From Bog-159 sp963709155 (GTDB lineage Bacteria > Acidobacteriota > Terriglobia > Bryobacterales > Bryobacteraceae): a stretch of DNA of 64,000 nt. The notes below the pieces were generated by a model. It was not told the DNA's origin. It did not search any database and saw only the letters and a list, made by a program, of their open reading frames with translations. Both the position numbers and the translations under genes were made by a program. Below, piece after piece: positions 51,879 through 60,288 of the stretch; the first letter of the stretch is position 1, and every line of letters starts with the position of its first letter. Location: the NCBI GenBank assembly GCA_963709155.1, contig CAVPVD010000001.1:372001-436000 (forward strand), given 5' to 3'.

Positions 51879-52400
51879 GTACGCCAGGATAAGCCTGGCT
51901 GATCTTGTGAACTGAAAGGAGTTCACCATGTAAATTGCCTGTTCGGACATGTAGCCCAGCAAGCGCGGGATGGAGAAACCCATCTGGCGAAGCATTGGTA
52001 TGGGCAAACACGCGAGCCGCAACGCAAGTGAACTCGGTTCGGCCTCGATAGGAATACGAAGGTGGCCAGTCCGCCGACTAGGATGAAGCCTGACACCGGT
52101 GGGGAAGCAACAGGTAAGCACCCAGCGGGCCTTCCGGGGCGGTTGGGGGCAGCGCGCGTGGACAGATCCGTCGAGGAGCCTGGGAGACCCTCCTGGGAGG
52201 CGCAGAGCCAACGCGTAGCGGGAATACATAACCGTGAGTGGCCCAGAGGGTGACGGAGAGGCCCGTAGTAGCGCAGAAGCGGGGTAACGCCTGTGGAGCC
52301 AAGGGGCCTTACTGGAAACATGCAGATGTAAGAGGAGGAGAAAACCGGATGTGTTTGAAGACGACGTCGTAAGCCCGGAAATCTCTGTTTTCAGGCGAAC
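51879..52400 (+). mobile_element. Structured element, possibly a group II intron 5' fragment without maturase
   Basis: Starts at the break in R1 copy 2 with GGTACGCCAGGATAAGCCTGG, not unlike the GUGYG start of group II introns, and continues with CTGATCTTGTGAACTGAAAG and long self-complementary blocks (GGGACGG-like and CCCTCCTGGGAGG hairpins; GTGAGTGGCCCAGAGGGTGA). The layout resembles domain I of bacterial group II introns, which contains no ORF. No reverse transcriptase or domain V hairpin was found before purQ, so if it is an intron it is truncated. This is by resemblance only. Confidence 0.4.
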
Positions 52401-52410
52401 GCGTCGCGGG

Positions 52411-52428
52411 CCCATCTGCTAAGATGGG
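52411..52428 (+). promoter_or_regulatory. Leader hairpin before purQ
   Basis: CCCATC and GATGGG pair around a six-base loop (TGCTAA), 30 bases before the purQ ATG. It could be a remnant of the upstream element's end, a weak terminator or a translation-control hairpin. TAAGAT inside it resembles a -10 box, though no convincing -35 was seen. Confidence 0.35.
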
Positions 52429-52457
52429 ATGTAACCTCCCCGGCATTTTCGAAGCTC

Positions 52458-53141
52458 ATGAAATTTGGCGTTATTGTCTTTCCCGGCAGTAATTGCGATC
52501 ACGATGCGTGGTTTGCGGTGAACCACAATCTGGGCCATCCTGCGGAATTCATCTGGCACGATTCGGCAACCCTGGGCGATATCGATGCGGTGATCCTGCC
52601 CGGCGGGTTTGCTTATGGCGATTATTTGCGCTGCGGCGCGATCGCTAAGTTTTCGCCCGTCATGGCGGCCGTCCGCAGGTTCGCAGCGGATGGCGGGCTG
52701 GTGCTGGGCATCTGCAACGGCTTCCAGATTCTGGTCGAAGCCGGCCTGCTGCCGGGCGCGCTGATGCGCAACCGCAATCTGAAATTCATCTGCCGCGAGG
52801 TGCGGCTGCGTACCCAAACGCTGGATTCGCCGTTCACGTCAGCGGCTTCGTCCGGCCAGATCCTGCGCCTGCCGATCGCCCACGGCGAAGGCTGCTACGT
52901 GGCCGACGAGCGCACGCTGGACGAACTGGAAGCCGAAGATCGCGTCGCCTTCCGCTACCTGGATAATCCCAATGGTTCCATGCGCGATATCGCGGGAATT
53001 CTGAACGCCCGCCGCAATGTGATGGGCCTGATGCCGCATCCCGAACGGGCCACCGAGCCGCTGATGGGATCGAGCGACGGCCTGGTCATCTTCCGGTCTA
53101 TGGTGGCTGCCATGGTGATGGCGGCGCCTCTGCAGATATGA
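52458..53141 (+). CDS. purQ: Phosphoribosylformylglycinamidine synthase subunit I (glutaminase) PurQ
   Basis: 227 residues, a class I glutamine amidotransferase that frees ammonia for PurL in purine synthesis. MKFGVIVFPGSNCDHD and GGFAYGDYLRCGAIA are family signatures; the nucleophile is Cys86 in VLGICNGFQIL, and HPER near the C-terminus holds the His/Glu of the triad (MPHPERATEP). It is full length. The stop overlaps the purL ATG by four bases (ATGA), showing coupled translation. purS, the small partner in this type of complex, was not seen. This subunit depends on PurL, which is broken here as sequenced. Confidence 0.96.
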   Translation: MKFGVIVFPGSNCDHDAWFAVNHNLGHPAEFIWHDSATLGDIDAVILPGGFAYGDYLRCGAIAKFSPVMAAVRRFAADGGLVLGICNGFQILVEAGLLPGALMRNRNLKFICREVRLRTQTLDSPFTSAASSGQILRLPIAHGEGCYVADERTLDELEAEDRVAFRYLDNPNGSMRDIAGILNARRNVMGLMPHPERATEPLMGSSDGLVIFRSMVAAMVMAAPLQI

Positions 53142-55359
53142 GTACCGTCGCGATCACGCCCGATCTGATCGCCCAGCACCAGCTCACCGAACCGGAATAT
53201 CGCAAGATCGTCGACATTCTGGGGCGCGAGCCGAATTATACGGAACTGGGCGTGTTCAGCGTCATGTGGAGCGAGCATTGCTCTTATAAAAGCTCGCGCC
53301 TGCACCTGAAGAAGCTGCCCACGCGCGGCAAATTGGTAGTGCAGGGTCCGGGCGAAAACGCGGGCATCGTCGACATCGGCGGCGGCTACGTGATCGCTTT
53401 CAAGATCGAGTCGCACAACCATCCCAGTTTCATCGAGCCGTTTCAGGGCGCGGCAACGGGCGTCGGCGGTATCCTGCGCGATATTTTCACCATGGGCGCG
53501 CGGCCCATCGCGGTGCTCGATTCGCTGCGCTTCGGCCCGTTGGACGATGCGGCAGCCGGGGCGCGCAACCGCCGCATCCTGCAAGGCGTGGTGGCCGGCA
53601 TCGCCCACTACGGCAATTGCTTCGGCGTGCCCACCGTGGGCGGCGAGTGCATCTTCGAGCCGTGCTATAACGGCAATCCGCTGGTGAACGTTTTCGCGCT
53701 GGGCGTGGCGAAGAAGGAAGATATCTTCTACGCCAGCGCCGCTGGCGTCGGCAACCCCGTGATCTACGTGGGCGCGAAGACCGGCCGCGACGGCATCCAT
53801 GGCGCCTCGATGGCGTCGGCCGAGTTCACCGAGGAATCCAAACAGAAGCGGCCCAATGTGCAGGTGGGCGATCCGTTTCATGGAAAAGCTGCTGCTGGAA
53901 GCCTGCCTGGAAGCCATGCAGACCGGCGCGATTGTCGCCATACAGGACATGGGCGCGGCAGGCCTGACGTGCTCGACCTGCGAAATGGGCAGCCGCGGAG
54001 GCACCGGCATCGAAATCGAACTGGACCGGGTGCCGCAGCGCGAAACCGGCATGACGCCGTACGAGATCATGCTCTCGGAATCGCAGGAGCGCATGCTGCT
54101 GGTGGCCGCCAAGGGCAGGGAAGACGAAGTCTTCCGGGTATTCCGCAAGTGGGGGCTGGATGCCGTCACCATCGGCACGGTTACCGGCGATGGGCTACTG
54201 CGCGTGAAGCAACACGCGCGCAGCGGTCGCCGAGATCCCCAATCGCGAACTGGCCGACGAAGCCCCGCTCTACGATAGGCCGCACGTCGCGCCGCCGGCC
54301 CGTCCGCTCGCCGCGCCAGCCGCCCGGCCCGCGGTCGATCCGGCAGCGGCTCTTACAAAACTGCTGGCGTCCCCCGATATATGCTCCAAGCGCTAGATCT
54401 GGGAGCAGTACGATCACATGGTGCGGACCAACACCATTGCCGGACCCGGACGCCGATGCGGCGATCGTGCGCATCAAGGAAAATGGAGTGTCGGTAGCGA
54501 TGTCGCTCGATGGCAACAGCCGCTACTGCTACCTTTCGCCGCGCGAAGGCGCGCAACTGGCGGTGGCCGAATGCTGCCGCAACCTGGCGACCGTGGGCGC
54601 GCAGCCGGTGGCCGCCACCAATTGCCTGAACTTCGGCAATCCGGAACGGCCCGAAATTATGGGCCAGCTTGTGGAAGCCATCGAAGGCATGTCGGATGCC
54701 TGCCGCTTCTTCGAGACTCCTATAACGGGCGGCAACGTCAGCCTGTATAACGAGACGCTGGGCGACGGCATCTGGCCGACCCCGGTGATCGGGCATCGTG
54801 GGCCTGCTGCGGACCGCCGCGCCGGTGACGCGCGACTTCAAGACCGCCGGCCGGCCCGTGATTCTTTTGGGCGGCTGGGCGATTGCGACGAAGTCCGCTT
54901 CGGCGGCACGGAATATGCCAAGGTGGTGCTGAACGAGCTTTGGGGCCTGCCGCCGGCGCTCGATATGGATTACGAAAAGCGGGTACACGACGCCATGCGC
55001 GAGATCGTCGCGGCGGGCCTGGCGGAATCCGCGCACGATGTGAGCGATGGCGGCCTGGCAGTGGCCGCCGCGGAATGCTGCCTGGGCGGCGGTGGGCGCG
55101 GCGTTGCATTTCGAATCGGACCTGCAGCCCCGAACTGCTGCTTTTCCACGAAGGTCCGTCGCGCATTCTGATTTCGACTGAGAGCCCGGACGAGGTCGTC
55201 CGGATCGCCGCGCGTCACGGCGTGGCGGCGCCGCGTATAGGCGTCACGATGAATGACGGATTGGGCATCGGCAATCGCGGCGCAACGCTGATTTCTGTTA
55301 CTATCGACAGCCTCAGAGAGAACTACGAAGGTTCGCTCGAGAAGCAACTGCGGTCATAA
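53138..55359 (+). pseudogene. purL: PurL large subunit of FGAM synthase, multiply frameshifted
   Basis: Across its breaks the gene encodes about 740 residues, the length of small-type PurL. The first 247 codons are intact (REPNYTELGVFSVMWSEHCS, PGENAGIVDIGGGYVIAFKI, GGECIFEPCYNGNPL). The frame then changes at about 53879 (extra C before ATGGAA), 54206-54222, 54441-54450, 54794, 54872, 55088 and 55128. A TAG at 54394-54396 replaces the expected Trp of SKRWIWEQYDH. Homologous text continues after every break, for example GAAGLTCSTCEMGSRGGTGI, DEAPLYDRPHV, DGNSRYCYLSPREGAQLAVA and AHDVSDGGLAVAAAECCLGG. As written it cannot make a functional protein. Intact purQ and purF on both sides make error or recent decay the two options. 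Confidence 0.93.
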
Positions 55360-55372
55360 ACGGTCTTACACC

Positions 55373-56779
55373 ATGTTTGACAAATTCCACGATGAGTGCG
55401 GCGTAGTCGCCATTTACGGCCATCCGGAGGCCGCCAAGATGACGTACCTGGGCCTCTACGCGCTGCAGCATCGCGGCCAGGAGAGCGCGGGAATATGCAC
55501 CAGCGACGGTGCCGACATTCATTGCCGGAAATCCATGGGCCATGTGGCGGACATTTTCACCAACACGGTTCTGGCTGAGCTGCCCGGCAAACTGGCCATC
55601 GGCCACACCCGCTACTCGACCGCGGGCGATACGGCGCTGCTGAATGCGCAGCCGTTCTCGGTGGCGTGCAACAAGGGACGCGTGGCCGTGGCGCACAACG
55701 GCAACATCACCAACGCCATCGAATTGCGCGCGGAACTGGAACGCCGCGGATCCATCTTCCAGGCCAATAGCGACACCGAAGTGATCCTGCACCTGGTGGC
55801 GCACTCTTCGGAGCGCACGCTGGCGGGCGCCCTGCGCGACGCGCTGCTGCAGATCGAGGGCGCATTTTCGCTGGTGTTCCTGGCGGAGGACCGCGTCATC
55901 GTGGCGCGCGACCCGCAGGGATTCCGGCCGTTGGCCATGGGCCAGATGGAATTGAACGGGCACATCGCCTACGTTTTCGCATCCGAGACCTGCGCCTTCG
56001 ATCTGATCGGCGCGGTCTACCTGCACGATGTGGAACCGGGCGAAATGGTTATCGTGGGCCCCGAGGGAGTCACGCGCGAGCGTTACGCGCCGGAGCGGGC
56101 TTTGGCGCACTGCGCTTTCGAGCACGTGTATTTCTCGCGTCCGGATTCGATTGTCTTCGGGCGGCCCGTGCAGAAATCGCGCGAGATGCTGGGCCGGTTG
56201 CTGGCGCGCGAGCATCCGGTGGATGCGGATGTGGTGGTCCCGGTGCCGGATTCGGGCGTGGCGGCGGCGCTGGGATATTCCGCGGAGTCCGGGCTGCCGT
56301 TCCGTCACGCGCTCATCCGCAATCACTACGTGGGGCGCACGTTTATCGAACCGTCGCAGGCGATTCGCGATTTCGGCGTGAAGCTGAAGCTCAATCCGGT
56401 GCGCTACCTGTTGGAAGGCAAACGCGTGGTGCTGGTGGACGATTCCATCGTGCGCGGCACGACCAGCCGCAAGATCGTACGCATGATGCGGCAGGCCGGC
56501 GCGCGCGAGGTGCATCTGCGGATCTCCTGCCCGCCCACCATTTCCCCTTGTTTCTACGGCGTGGATACTCCCACCAAGCGTGAACTGATCGCCGCCAACA
56601 ACAATGTGGAAGGCATCCGGCGCTTCGTGGAGGCGGATACCTTGGGGTATCTGTCGCTGGCATCGCTGCGGGAGGCGGTGGGAGACAGCGAGAAGCACGA
56701 ATACTGTTATGCGTGTTACACGGGCAATTATCCCACCGAGTTAGTCAATATCGAGCAGTTGATGCGCAGCAGCAAGTAA
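55373..56779 (+). CDS. purF: Amidophosphoribosyltransferase PurF
   Basis: 468 residues; first committed step of purine synthesis, PRPP plus glutamine to phosphoribosylamine. The N-terminal glutaminase has its nucleophile at Cys9 (DECGVVAIYG) behind a short propeptide, typical of the Bacillus-like class, with LYALQHRGQESAGI following. The phosphoribosyltransferase domain carries the PRPP motif RVVLVDDSIVRGTTS. Cysteines in RISCPPTISPCFYGVD and YCYACYTGNYP fit the [4Fe-4S] cluster of this class. It starts 13 bases after the purL stop. Full length and intact. Confidence 0.96.
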   Translation: MFDKFHDECGVVAIYGHPEAAKMTYLGLYALQHRGQESAGICTSDGADIHCRKSMGHVADIFTNTVLAELPGKLAIGHTRYSTAGDTALLNAQPFSVACNKGRVAVAHNGNITNAIELRAELERRGSIFQANSDTEVILHLVAHSSERTLAGALRDALLQIEGAFSLVFLAEDRVIVARDPQGFRPLAMGQMELNGHIAYVFASETCAFDLIGAVYLHDVEPGEMVIVGPEGVTRERYAPERALAHCAFEHVYFSRPDSIVFGRPVQKSREMLGRLLAREHPVDADVVVPVPDSGVAAALGYSAESGLPFRHALIRNHYVGRTFIEPSQAIRDFGVKLKLNPVRYLLEGKRVVLVDDSIVRGTTSRKIVRMMRQAGAREVHLRISCPPTISPCFYGVDTPTKRELIAANNNVEGIRRFVEADTLGYLSLASLREAVGDSEKHEYCYACYTGNYPTELVNIEQLMRSSK

Positions 56780-56903
56780 GCTGCCGCCGATCGCGTACCA
56801 TTCGCTATCGATCGTCAGTACGGACACCCCAGCAGTTTGCCTACTCGGCCGCGAGCTGCGCCACGCGCGCCCACAACTGCCCGAATCGCATACAATGATC
56901 ACA

Positions 56904-56918
56904 TCACGGTTGCCGTGA
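56904..56918. promoter_or_regulatory. Perfect small hairpin downstream of purF / upstream of groES
   Basis: TCACGG and CCGTGA flank a three-base loop in the 270-base gap between purF and groES. No T-run follows, so a binding site or leader structure is as likely as a terminator. No CIRCE element (the HrcA site of many groE operons) was found in this gap. Confidence 0.4.
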
Positions 56919-57022
56919 CCAACCCCCTGCAACCGGGTAACTTCACGATGTCTCCCTAGTTACATACATCGAGGTTGCGCAGGCGATGCGCTCAAGGAAT
57001 CCGCGCCACCCCCGCGATTAGT

Positions 57023-57028
57023 TATAAT
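57023..57028 (+). promoter_or_regulatory. TATAAT -10 box of groES
   Basis: A consensus TATAAT, 21 bases before the groES ATG; AGGAG (57038-57042) is the ribosome binding site, six bases from ATG 57049. No consensus -35 lies at the expected distance, and the spacing to TTGCGC (56975) is too long, so an activator or alternative sigma may be involved. Confidence 0.6.
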
Positions 57029-57048
57029 CGCAACGATAGGAGAACAAT

Positions 57049-57336
57049 ATGGAACTGCGTCCTTTGCACGATCGCGTCGTCATCAAGCGCCTGGAAGAAG
57101 GCGAAACCAAGCGGGGGGGCATCATCATCCCGGATACCGCCAAAGAGAAGCCGCAACAAGGAGCCGTGATTGCGGTAGGCAACGGCAAGCTGCTCGAGAC
57201 GGGTGAGCGCATGGCGCCCGAAGTGAAAGCGGGCGACCGCATCCTTTTCGGTAAGTATTCCGGGGCCGAAGTCAAGCTCGACGGCGAAGAGTATCTGATC
57301 CTGAAAGAGGACGAGATTCTCGGAGTGGTGGAATAG
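57049..57336 (+). CDS. groES: Co-chaperonin GroES
   Basis: 95 residues; the heptameric lid of the GroEL chaperonin. MELRPLHDRVVIKRLEEGET is the canonical opening, the mobile loop is KRGGIIIPDTAKEKP, and YLILKEDEILGVVE the end. It is intact and full length. groEL normally follows directly; here the next gene, 28 bases on, is a cNMP/DUF1003 protein instead, so groEL must be elsewhere. Confidence 0.97.
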   Translation: MELRPLHDRVVIKRLEEGETKRGGIIIPDTAKEKPQQGAVIAVGNGKLLETGERMAPEVKAGDRILFGKYSGAEVKLDGEEYLILKEDEILGVVE

Positions 57337-57364
57337 AAGCGGGGCCATCCGCCGGAGGTGACCG

Positions 57365-58216
57365 ATGGCTTGCAACCCCGAAGTGCTCAAGGACGTCCCG
57401 CTTTTCGCGCTGCTAGACGCGGATGAGAAGGGCGTCCTTGCGGCTCAAGTGGAGCTGAAGCAATTCGCCGCGCGCGAGCGGATTTACAAGATGGGCGACG
57501 CGGGAGGTAAAGCCTATGTAGTGGTTTCCGGGAGCGTCCGGCTGACCACCGTAGACGAAGACCACCAGGAAGTAATCGTCAACCAACCCGGAAACGGCGA
57601 GTTTTTCGGCTTCGCCTCGATGCTCGACCAGACGCCGCATCAGACCGACGCTTTCGCCGTGGAGGAATGCGCGTGCCTGGAAGTGGAGCGGAACGATATC
57701 GAGGTGCTGATCCAGCGCAAGCCGCATGCCGGAATGGACATGCTGACCGTGCTGGGCCGGCAGTTCCACGCCTCGCAACAACTGGTGCGCAGGCGCGCGG
57801 CGCGCAACCCGAACGATGTGATCGAGGAGCGCGAGACCCGCGGCGAACGCGTGGCCGACGTCGTCGCCCGATTTGGCGGTTCATGGTCGTTCATCATCGC
57901 TTTCTCGGTCGTGCTCTCCGTTTACACCATCATCAATGTGCGGTTGGGGGGCGCGGCGTGGGATCCATATCCGTTTATCCTGCTCAACCTGTTCCTGTCC
58001 ATGATTGCGGCCATCCAGGCCCCCGTGATCATGATGAGCCAGAACCGCCAGGACAAGAAGGACCGCTTGCGCAGCGAGTTGGATTTCGATGTGAATCGCC
58101 GCGCCGAGTCCGAGATTCAAGGGGTGGCGCGGAAGCTGAACCTGTTGGGCGAGAAAGTGGGAGACATCGAGGACCTGCTTCGCGAAAAACTGACGCGCGA
58201 TATGCAGGCTAAGTGA
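57365..58216 (+). CDS. Cyclic-nucleotide-binding domain plus DUF1003 membrane protein
   Basis: 283 residues. Residues 8-125 are a CRP/cNMP-binding fold (LFALLDADEKGVLAAQVELK, RIYKMGDAGGKAYVVVSGSV, FFGFASMLDQ). About 160-283 are DUF1003: VADVVARFGGSWSFIIAFSV, then two membrane segments (FIIAFSVVLSVYTII; FILLNLFLSMIAAIQAPVIM) and SQNRQDKKDRLRSELDFDVN. No HTH, so it is not a transcription factor. DUF1003 function is not established; the cNMP domain suggests gating or signalling by a nucleotide. The GGAGG-like RBS lies before ATG 57365, and it is 28 bases after groES, so it is likely co-transcribed with it. Confidence 0.85.
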   Translation: MACNPEVLKDVPLFALLDADEKGVLAAQVELKQFAARERIYKMGDAGGKAYVVVSGSVRLTTVDEDHQEVIVNQPGNGEFFGFASMLDQTPHQTDAFAVEECACLEVERNDIEVLIQRKPHAGMDMLTVLGRQFHASQQLVRRRAARNPNDVIEERETRGERVADVVARFGGSWSFIIAFSVVLSVYTIINVRLGGAAWDPYPFILLNLFLSMIAAIQAPVIMMSQNRQDKKDRLRSELDFDVNRRAESEIQGVARKLNLLGEKVGDIEDLLREKLTRDMQAK

Positions 58217-58224
58217 GATCGCCC

Positions 58225-58698
58225 TCAGTTATACGGGAACACCATTTTGTAAGTATTCCCTTTGCTGTCTTTTGCGACGCCGAATAGATGCATGGTTCCC
58301 GGCTTGTAGAACTCCACATCGAGAAGGGTACCTTTGCTGCCTGTAATCGCGGCCCTCGCATACAGGGAGCTGCCCAGAACATGAGAGACGTAATAGCCGG
58401 GACCGTAAACCGCGTCCCATACGGCGGGCATGCCGTTCGCCGCCGGCGCATCGGAAATCGTCGCGCCGGTGGGAGTCTTCATGGGCACTACGCGAGTCCA
58501 CTGGCCTTTACACGCCTCGCCGCCGGTCAGGGTAAAGGAAACGCTTCCCGAATTCACGAAGCCGCTGATCTTACCGGGAAACACCGGCTGCGGCGCCAGA
58601 GCGCTTAGCGGACCCTGGACAGGGTAAAGGCGGGCGGTAGCCGCACACCCGGCCATCGACAAAAGCGCCGCCACCAAGAATAGGATTCTTGTTTTCAT
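58225..58698 (-). CDS. Lipoprotein of unknown function
   Basis: 157 residues. Signal peptide with lipobox: ILFLVAALLSMAGCAATARL, so Cys18 would be acylated. The mature part is beta-rich with Gly-Ser turns (ISGFVNSGSVSFTLTGGEAC; GSKGTLLDVEFYKPG). I do not recognise a family. It lies convergent with the cNMP gene, nine bases between. Confidence 0.7.
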   Translation of the reverse strand: MKTRILFLVAALLSMAGCAATARLYPVQGPLSALAPQPVFPGKISGFVNSGSVSFTLTGGEACKGQWTRVVPMKTPTGATISDAPAANGMPAVWDAVYGPGYYVSHVLGSSLYARAAITGSKGTLLDVEFYKPGTMHLFGVAKDSKGNTYKMVFPYN

Positions 58699-58761
58699 TT
58701 CTATCCACTTACACTGACGGCGTAAATAGGCGATAAGTTACGCGCAGCAGGCGGCCGGTTC

Positions 58762-59310
58762 TTATCTCTGGCTGGCCTCGCCGGTAGTGACGCGCCGGTT
58801 GAAATCGGCGGACTTGCCGCGGGGCACGCTTAGAGATCGCCACTGCGCATGCTGGAAGTGTTTCGCCAGCAGCACGATTTGCCCAATGTGACAGGCATAG
58901 TGTGCGATCTGCCGGTTGATGGCCTGCATCACCGAGTGCGCTTCTCCGCGGATCGCAACGCTGCGCTCCAGGTCGGTGTCCGACAAGGGCTCCAGTGCGC
59001 GGAACACACATCCCCAGCCCTCCTCCCAAACGGCGAGCAAAGCCTCGCGCGTGGCCGGCGCATCTTCGAATTCGGTGTCGCGATTCCGGTCCGGCTTCTC
59101 TCCGTCGGAGGTCAGGAAATCGGTCCACCGCGAGCGCATGTTGCCCGCCATGTGCTTCACCACGATGGCGATGGAATTGGCCTCCGGGTCGAGCGCGGCG
59201 AAAAGTTGTTCGTCGGTAGCCTGCGCCATAGCGCCTTCGGCGAGCTTCTTATAATGCCGGAACAGGGCCAGCGAGTCTTTTATATAGGAAGTCGTGAATT
59301 CCAAGGCCAT
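58762..59310 (-). CDS. DinB/DUF1572-family protein
   Basis: 182 residues, a four-helix DinB-like fold. The metal-binding histidines are seen in VVKHMAGNMRS, and in HYACHIGQIVLLAKHFQ, in the DinB arrangement. The opening FTTSYIKDSLALFRHYKKLA resembles DUF1572. Relatives include bacillithiol transferases and thiol-S-transferases, but many have no known activity. It sits between a lipoprotein and the DUF1080 gene on the same strand, four bases after the latter's stop. Confidence 0.85.
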   Translation of the reverse strand: MALEFTTSYIKDSLALFRHYKKLAEGAMAQATDEQLFAALDPEANSIAIVVKHMAGNMRSRWTDFLTSDGEKPDRNRDTEFEDAPATREALLAVWEEGWGCVFRALEPLSDTDLERSVAIRGEAHSVMQAINRQIAHYACHIGQIVLLAKHFQHAQWRSLSVPRGKSADFNRRVTTGEASQR

Positions 59311-59314
59311 CTAC

Positions 59315-60250
59315 TTATCGCTCCGCCACCGAGATTGTAATATTGCGGTACTTCATCCCGCCGGTGTGATCGCCCTGGATATAGAGCGGCCCGGGTTCAC
59401 CTTCGTGGCTATCGATGGCGCCACCCGTTATGCCCGGGATTTCCTTGCGATCGATGGTGGTTTTGCCATCGCGCACCACGGTTACGGTGCGACCGGCCAG
59501 GGTCACATCGTAGCTCTCCCATTCGCCCGGCCGCTTGGCGATCTCGACGGCCGGCGCCAGGAATCCATAGATCGATCCCATCTCGTGGAACCGGTCGTTC
59601 TCGCCGGGCTTCTCGTATTCCACCTGTACCTCGTAGCGTCCGCGCAGGTATACGCCGCTATTGCCGTCATTGGGACAGTTATATTCGATATGCAGCTTGA
59701 AATCGCCGAACTTGCGCGTCGTGCGGATATTGGCGCCGGCCGCCTGGTTCACGAGTTCGCCATTCTGCGCCACCCAATGATTGTTCTTGGGATCGTCCGG
59801 CTCCCAGCCTTTCATATCATGGCCGTCGAACAAGGGCTCGGGCTTGCTCCAGGCGGCCGGGATGCTGCGTTTCAAGGCCGGCGCCGGCACGCCTGCGATC
59901 TGGCCCTCAACGCCGTCCGCGCGCTTTTGGACGCCGGTGAGCTTGCCGGCGGCGGCATGCAATTCCCATGTGACTTTAATCTCGCCGTCGAACCACTCGG
60001 AGGTCGTGAAGGACAGCCGCGATCCATCCAGTTTCACATCCGTAGCCGGGTGTACGCTGGCCACGCGTCCCACTACCCGCACCTGCGGCTTGCCGTCCGG
60101 CGCGGTGAATTCCATCCAGGAGGGATAGGTCTCCTTGGGCGTGGTCACGGTCAGGTCCCAGCGGCCGGTGAAAGGTGGTGCGGCGTGCAGCGGCGTCTCC
60201 GGGGCGAGCAGGGCCAGGGCCGCAATCGATGCTAAAAAGATTTGTTTCAT
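59315..60250 (-). CDS. Secreted DUF1080 (3-keto-disaccharide-hydrolase-type) protein
   Basis: 311 residues. Signal peptide KQIFLASIAALALLAPETPLHA, an N-terminal lipocalin-like beta part (about 27-135) and a jelly-roll DUF1080 domain (about 140-308). Landmarks: LFDGHDMKGWEPDD, WVAQNGELVN, DFKLHIEYNCP, NSGVYLRGRYEVQV, GEWESYDVTL and GPLYIQGDHTGGMKYRNI. Members act on oligosaccharide or 3-keto-glycoside substrates; some planctomycete and acidobacterial members are carbohydrate-binding only. The neighbouring GH3 gene is divergent, with 38 bases between, consistent with joint use on polysaccharide. Confidence 0.88.
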   Translation of the reverse strand: MKQIFLASIAALALLAPETPLHAAPPFTGRWDLTVTTPKETYPSWMEFTAPDGKPQVRVVGRVASVHPATDVKLDGSRLSFTTSEWFDGEIKVTWELHAAAGKLTGVQKRADGVEGQIAGVPAPALKRSIPAAWSKPEPLFDGHDMKGWEPDDPKNNHWVAQNGELVNQAAGANIRTTRKFGDFKLHIEYNCPNDGNSGVYLRGRYEVQVEYEKPGENDRFHEMGSIYGFLAPAVEIAKRPGEWESYDVTLAGRTVTVVRDGKTTIDRKEIPGITGGAIDSHEGEPGPLYIQGDHTGGMKYRNITISVAER

Positions 60251-60288
60251 TTCAGCACCAGTGTATCCGATATGCAGGCACTTGATGC

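Larger units (their letters stand above)
51668..52457. other. Gene-free region: R1 repeat interrupted by a structured element
   Basis: Nearly 790 bases without a convincing gene. The left part (51706-51878) is R1 copy 2. The right part (51879-about 52400) is a GC-rich, highly structured sequence described separately. A CCCATC/GATGGG hairpin at 52411-52428 lies 30 bases before purQ. Long minus-strand frames here (for example 51750-52415) are non-homologous by-products of the structure. Confidence 0.6.

Noticed and set aside
51750..52415. 221-residue minus-strand ORF before purQ
   Set aside because: It runs across the repeat junction and the structured element and is best explained by self-complementary RNA sequence, not a protein.
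56780..57048. CIRCE/HrcA site before groES
   Set aside because: No TTAGCACTC-N9-GAGTGCTAA-like repeat; only a short TCACGG/CCGTGA hairpin.
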